From Blastomonas aquatica (GTDB lineage: Bacteria > Pseudomonadota > Alphaproteobacteria > Sphingomonadales > Sphingomonadaceae), in contig NZ_BMGD01000001.1 in assembly GCF_014639875.1 (NCBI RefSeq), positions 248,001-312,000 on the forward strand: a stretch of DNA of 64,000 nt, in the 5' to 3' direction. The position numbers were made by a program, and so were the translations under genes. Positions 62,899-64,000 of this stretch are shown here, piece by piece. The notes under the pieces were generated by a model. That model did no database searches. It was not told where the DNA came from and saw nothing but the letters and a program-made list of their open reading frames with translations. Every line of letters begins with the position of its first letter. Within the stretch, counting starts at the first letter, position 1.

Positions 62899-64000
62899 TC
62901 AAATCGCAATGCTCGCCAGAGCCTCTTCGGCATCATCTCGCACAAGGTGACCATAATGCTTTTCGATCATTACGACGCTCGTACCCGATAGCTGCGCCAC
63001 GGTAAGGATTGGCAAGCGGGCGCGGATCAAGTCGGTAATCACGCTGTGCCGTAACGTGTAGGCAGATGCGCCACCAGGCAGCCCAGCCGCAATTACGGCT
63101 TCCTTGATCGGTTTTTTCCAAGTGTCCTTGTTCCAAGCCTCTCCGCCAGTCCGGGCAAAGATAGCTGCGGCTGGCAGTTTGTCCTTCACCTGCGCTTCGA
63201 AGAAATCAGCGATCACTTGCGGCATCGTAAGCTGACGCGGTTTTCCGTTCTTGTCCTTACAAATGGTCAGCGCCCGAGTTCGGCGATCGAAGTCCTTCAC
63301 TGTCAGGGCTGCCAGTGCGCCGGGGCGGAGAGGCAAAAGGCACAAAGCCTTTATAAAAGGACGAACCTCATCGCTCGACGCATTGATCAGTCTCTTGCTT
63401 TCATCCCGATCAAGATACAGGTCGCGGCGCCTGTCAGCCCCCTTGAAAGGACGGAGAGCTTCCTGCCACGCAGCATCCGTGTTCGGTACTCCAAGACTTA
63501 GCACCCTGCCCAACGCTGCTCGCAGCGGCACCATATCCCGATTAACGGTGGACTTGGAACGCACTTTCATTCGCTTCTTGTAGCGGTCTTTCGATCGCGT
63601 CAGAGGTGCTGGGGCATCCTCCAGCCTCTTACGCCAAGCCTTTAGGTGGTGGCGGCGAAGCTTCTCGAGCTTCACCTTGGCGATAGGATCATCAAGGACG
63701 TGTCGCCTGAAAATGCCTGCCGCAATCCGCCCAGGCCTTTCTTCTAGATAGGCGTCGCAGGCATCCTTGACCGTAACCATGTCGCGGGCAAGTTCACCTC
63801 CGCTTTCAACCGTTTCTGCCCAGGTTTCGGCATCGGCCTTTGCTTGCTTGAATACGTCATGGCCCGTCAGAGTGCCATAATCGCCCAATCGCTTGCGAGT
63901 GTTACGATTGGCATCGGCATCATAGTACCGAGCAAACCACGTGCCTCTGGCCATTTTGCGAGAAGGGCGATATCCAAGATAGACCCCTTGGCGTAATCTT
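62899..64000 (-). CDS. Tyrosine integrase, 5' end outside the window
   Basis: The frame stays open to the window edge. Upstream of the first ATG (63954) it reads LRQGVYLGYRPSRK, which matches the usual N-terminus of island integrases, so the true start lies beyond 64000. Catalytic residues: box I Arg in LPLRPGALAALTVKDF, box II Arg in AYTLRHSVITDL (Tyr where His is usual), and the nucleophile in EKHYGHLVR. The arm-binding N-domain is present in part (KRLGDYGTLTGHDVFKQAKA). It probably moves the island between tRNA-Val(CAC) or another tRNA site outside the window. Confidence 0.92.
   Translation of the reverse strand, partial: RLRQGVYLGYRPSRKMARGTWFARYYDADANRNTRKRLGDYGTLTGHDVFKQAKADAETWAETVESGGELARDMVTVKDACDAYLEERPGRIAAGIFRRHVLDDPIAKVKLEKLRRHHLKAWRKRLEDAPAPLTRSKDRYKKRMKVRSKSTVNRDMVPLRAALGRVLSLGVPNTDAAWQEALRPFKGADRRRDLYLDRDESKRLINASSDEVRPFIKALCLLPLRPGALAALTVKDFDRRTRALTICKDKNGKPRQLTMPQVIADFFEAQVKDKLPAAAIFARTGGEAWNKDTWKKPIKEAVIAAGLPGGASAYTLRHSVITDLIRARLPILTVAQLSGTSVVMIEKHYGHLVRDDAEEALASIAI

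Overview
The window looks like the chromosome of a sphingomonad-type alphaproteobacterium. It is GC-rich, with a large TonB-dependent receptor, the PrsK/PrsR/PrsT regulators and glycosyltransferase of an XrtA/PEP-CTERM exopolysaccharide locus, an FNR/FixK-type box in front of hemN, and dispersed CTCCGGC-GAAA-GCCGGAG palindromes between genes. This placement comes from reading gene families, not from a database search.

Core part (1-33.9 kb): small stress or membrane genes (DUF202, DUF421, DUF892); hemN under the FNR-type box; an isochorismatase-fold amidase; then a catabolic cluster. In that cluster a CaiB-type CoA-transferase, hydantoinase/oxoprolinase B and A subunits and an HMG-CoA-lyase-like enzyme lie on the minus strand. 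An Asp/Glu-racemase-fold protein, two NTF2-like proteins and a TonB receptor lie on the plus strand. A GntR/FCD regulator sits between them, and a TGTATACA palindrome lies at both control regions. Next come DUF423, a cysteine-synthase-fold enzyme, an M3 peptidase, prsT/prsR/prsK/glycosyltransferase, an XRE regulator, HU, a HerA-like ATPase, dihydroorotase, YgfZ, a TetR regulator and tRNA-Val(CAC).

Accessory part (33.9 kb to the window end): a genomic island begins at the 3' end of tRNA-Val. A tyrosine integrase lies at the far right and runs off the window, so the right attachment site is not visible. The left arm holds small DNA-binding proteins and a fused nucleotidyltransferase-HEPN gene. 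A 4.1-kb transposon follows, with 22-bp terminal inverted repeats and a perfect 8-bp target duplication. It carries an IS1-like transposase, a putative ADP-ribosyltransferase toxin with a small partner, and an XRE/ImmA cassette.

The right arm is a defence island. One operon encodes an MmeI-like DNA methyltransferase, a SHOCT membrane protein, a GmrSD-like DUF262-HNH protein, an SF2 helicase and a GIY-YIG nuclease. A second is a Type I Zorya operon (zorA-zorB-zorC-zorD) followed by a gene of unknown function and a PD-(D/E)XK nuclease-like gene. The methyltransferase operon and the two genes behind zorD are the best candidates for undescribed biology. Zorya itself is a known anti-phage system.
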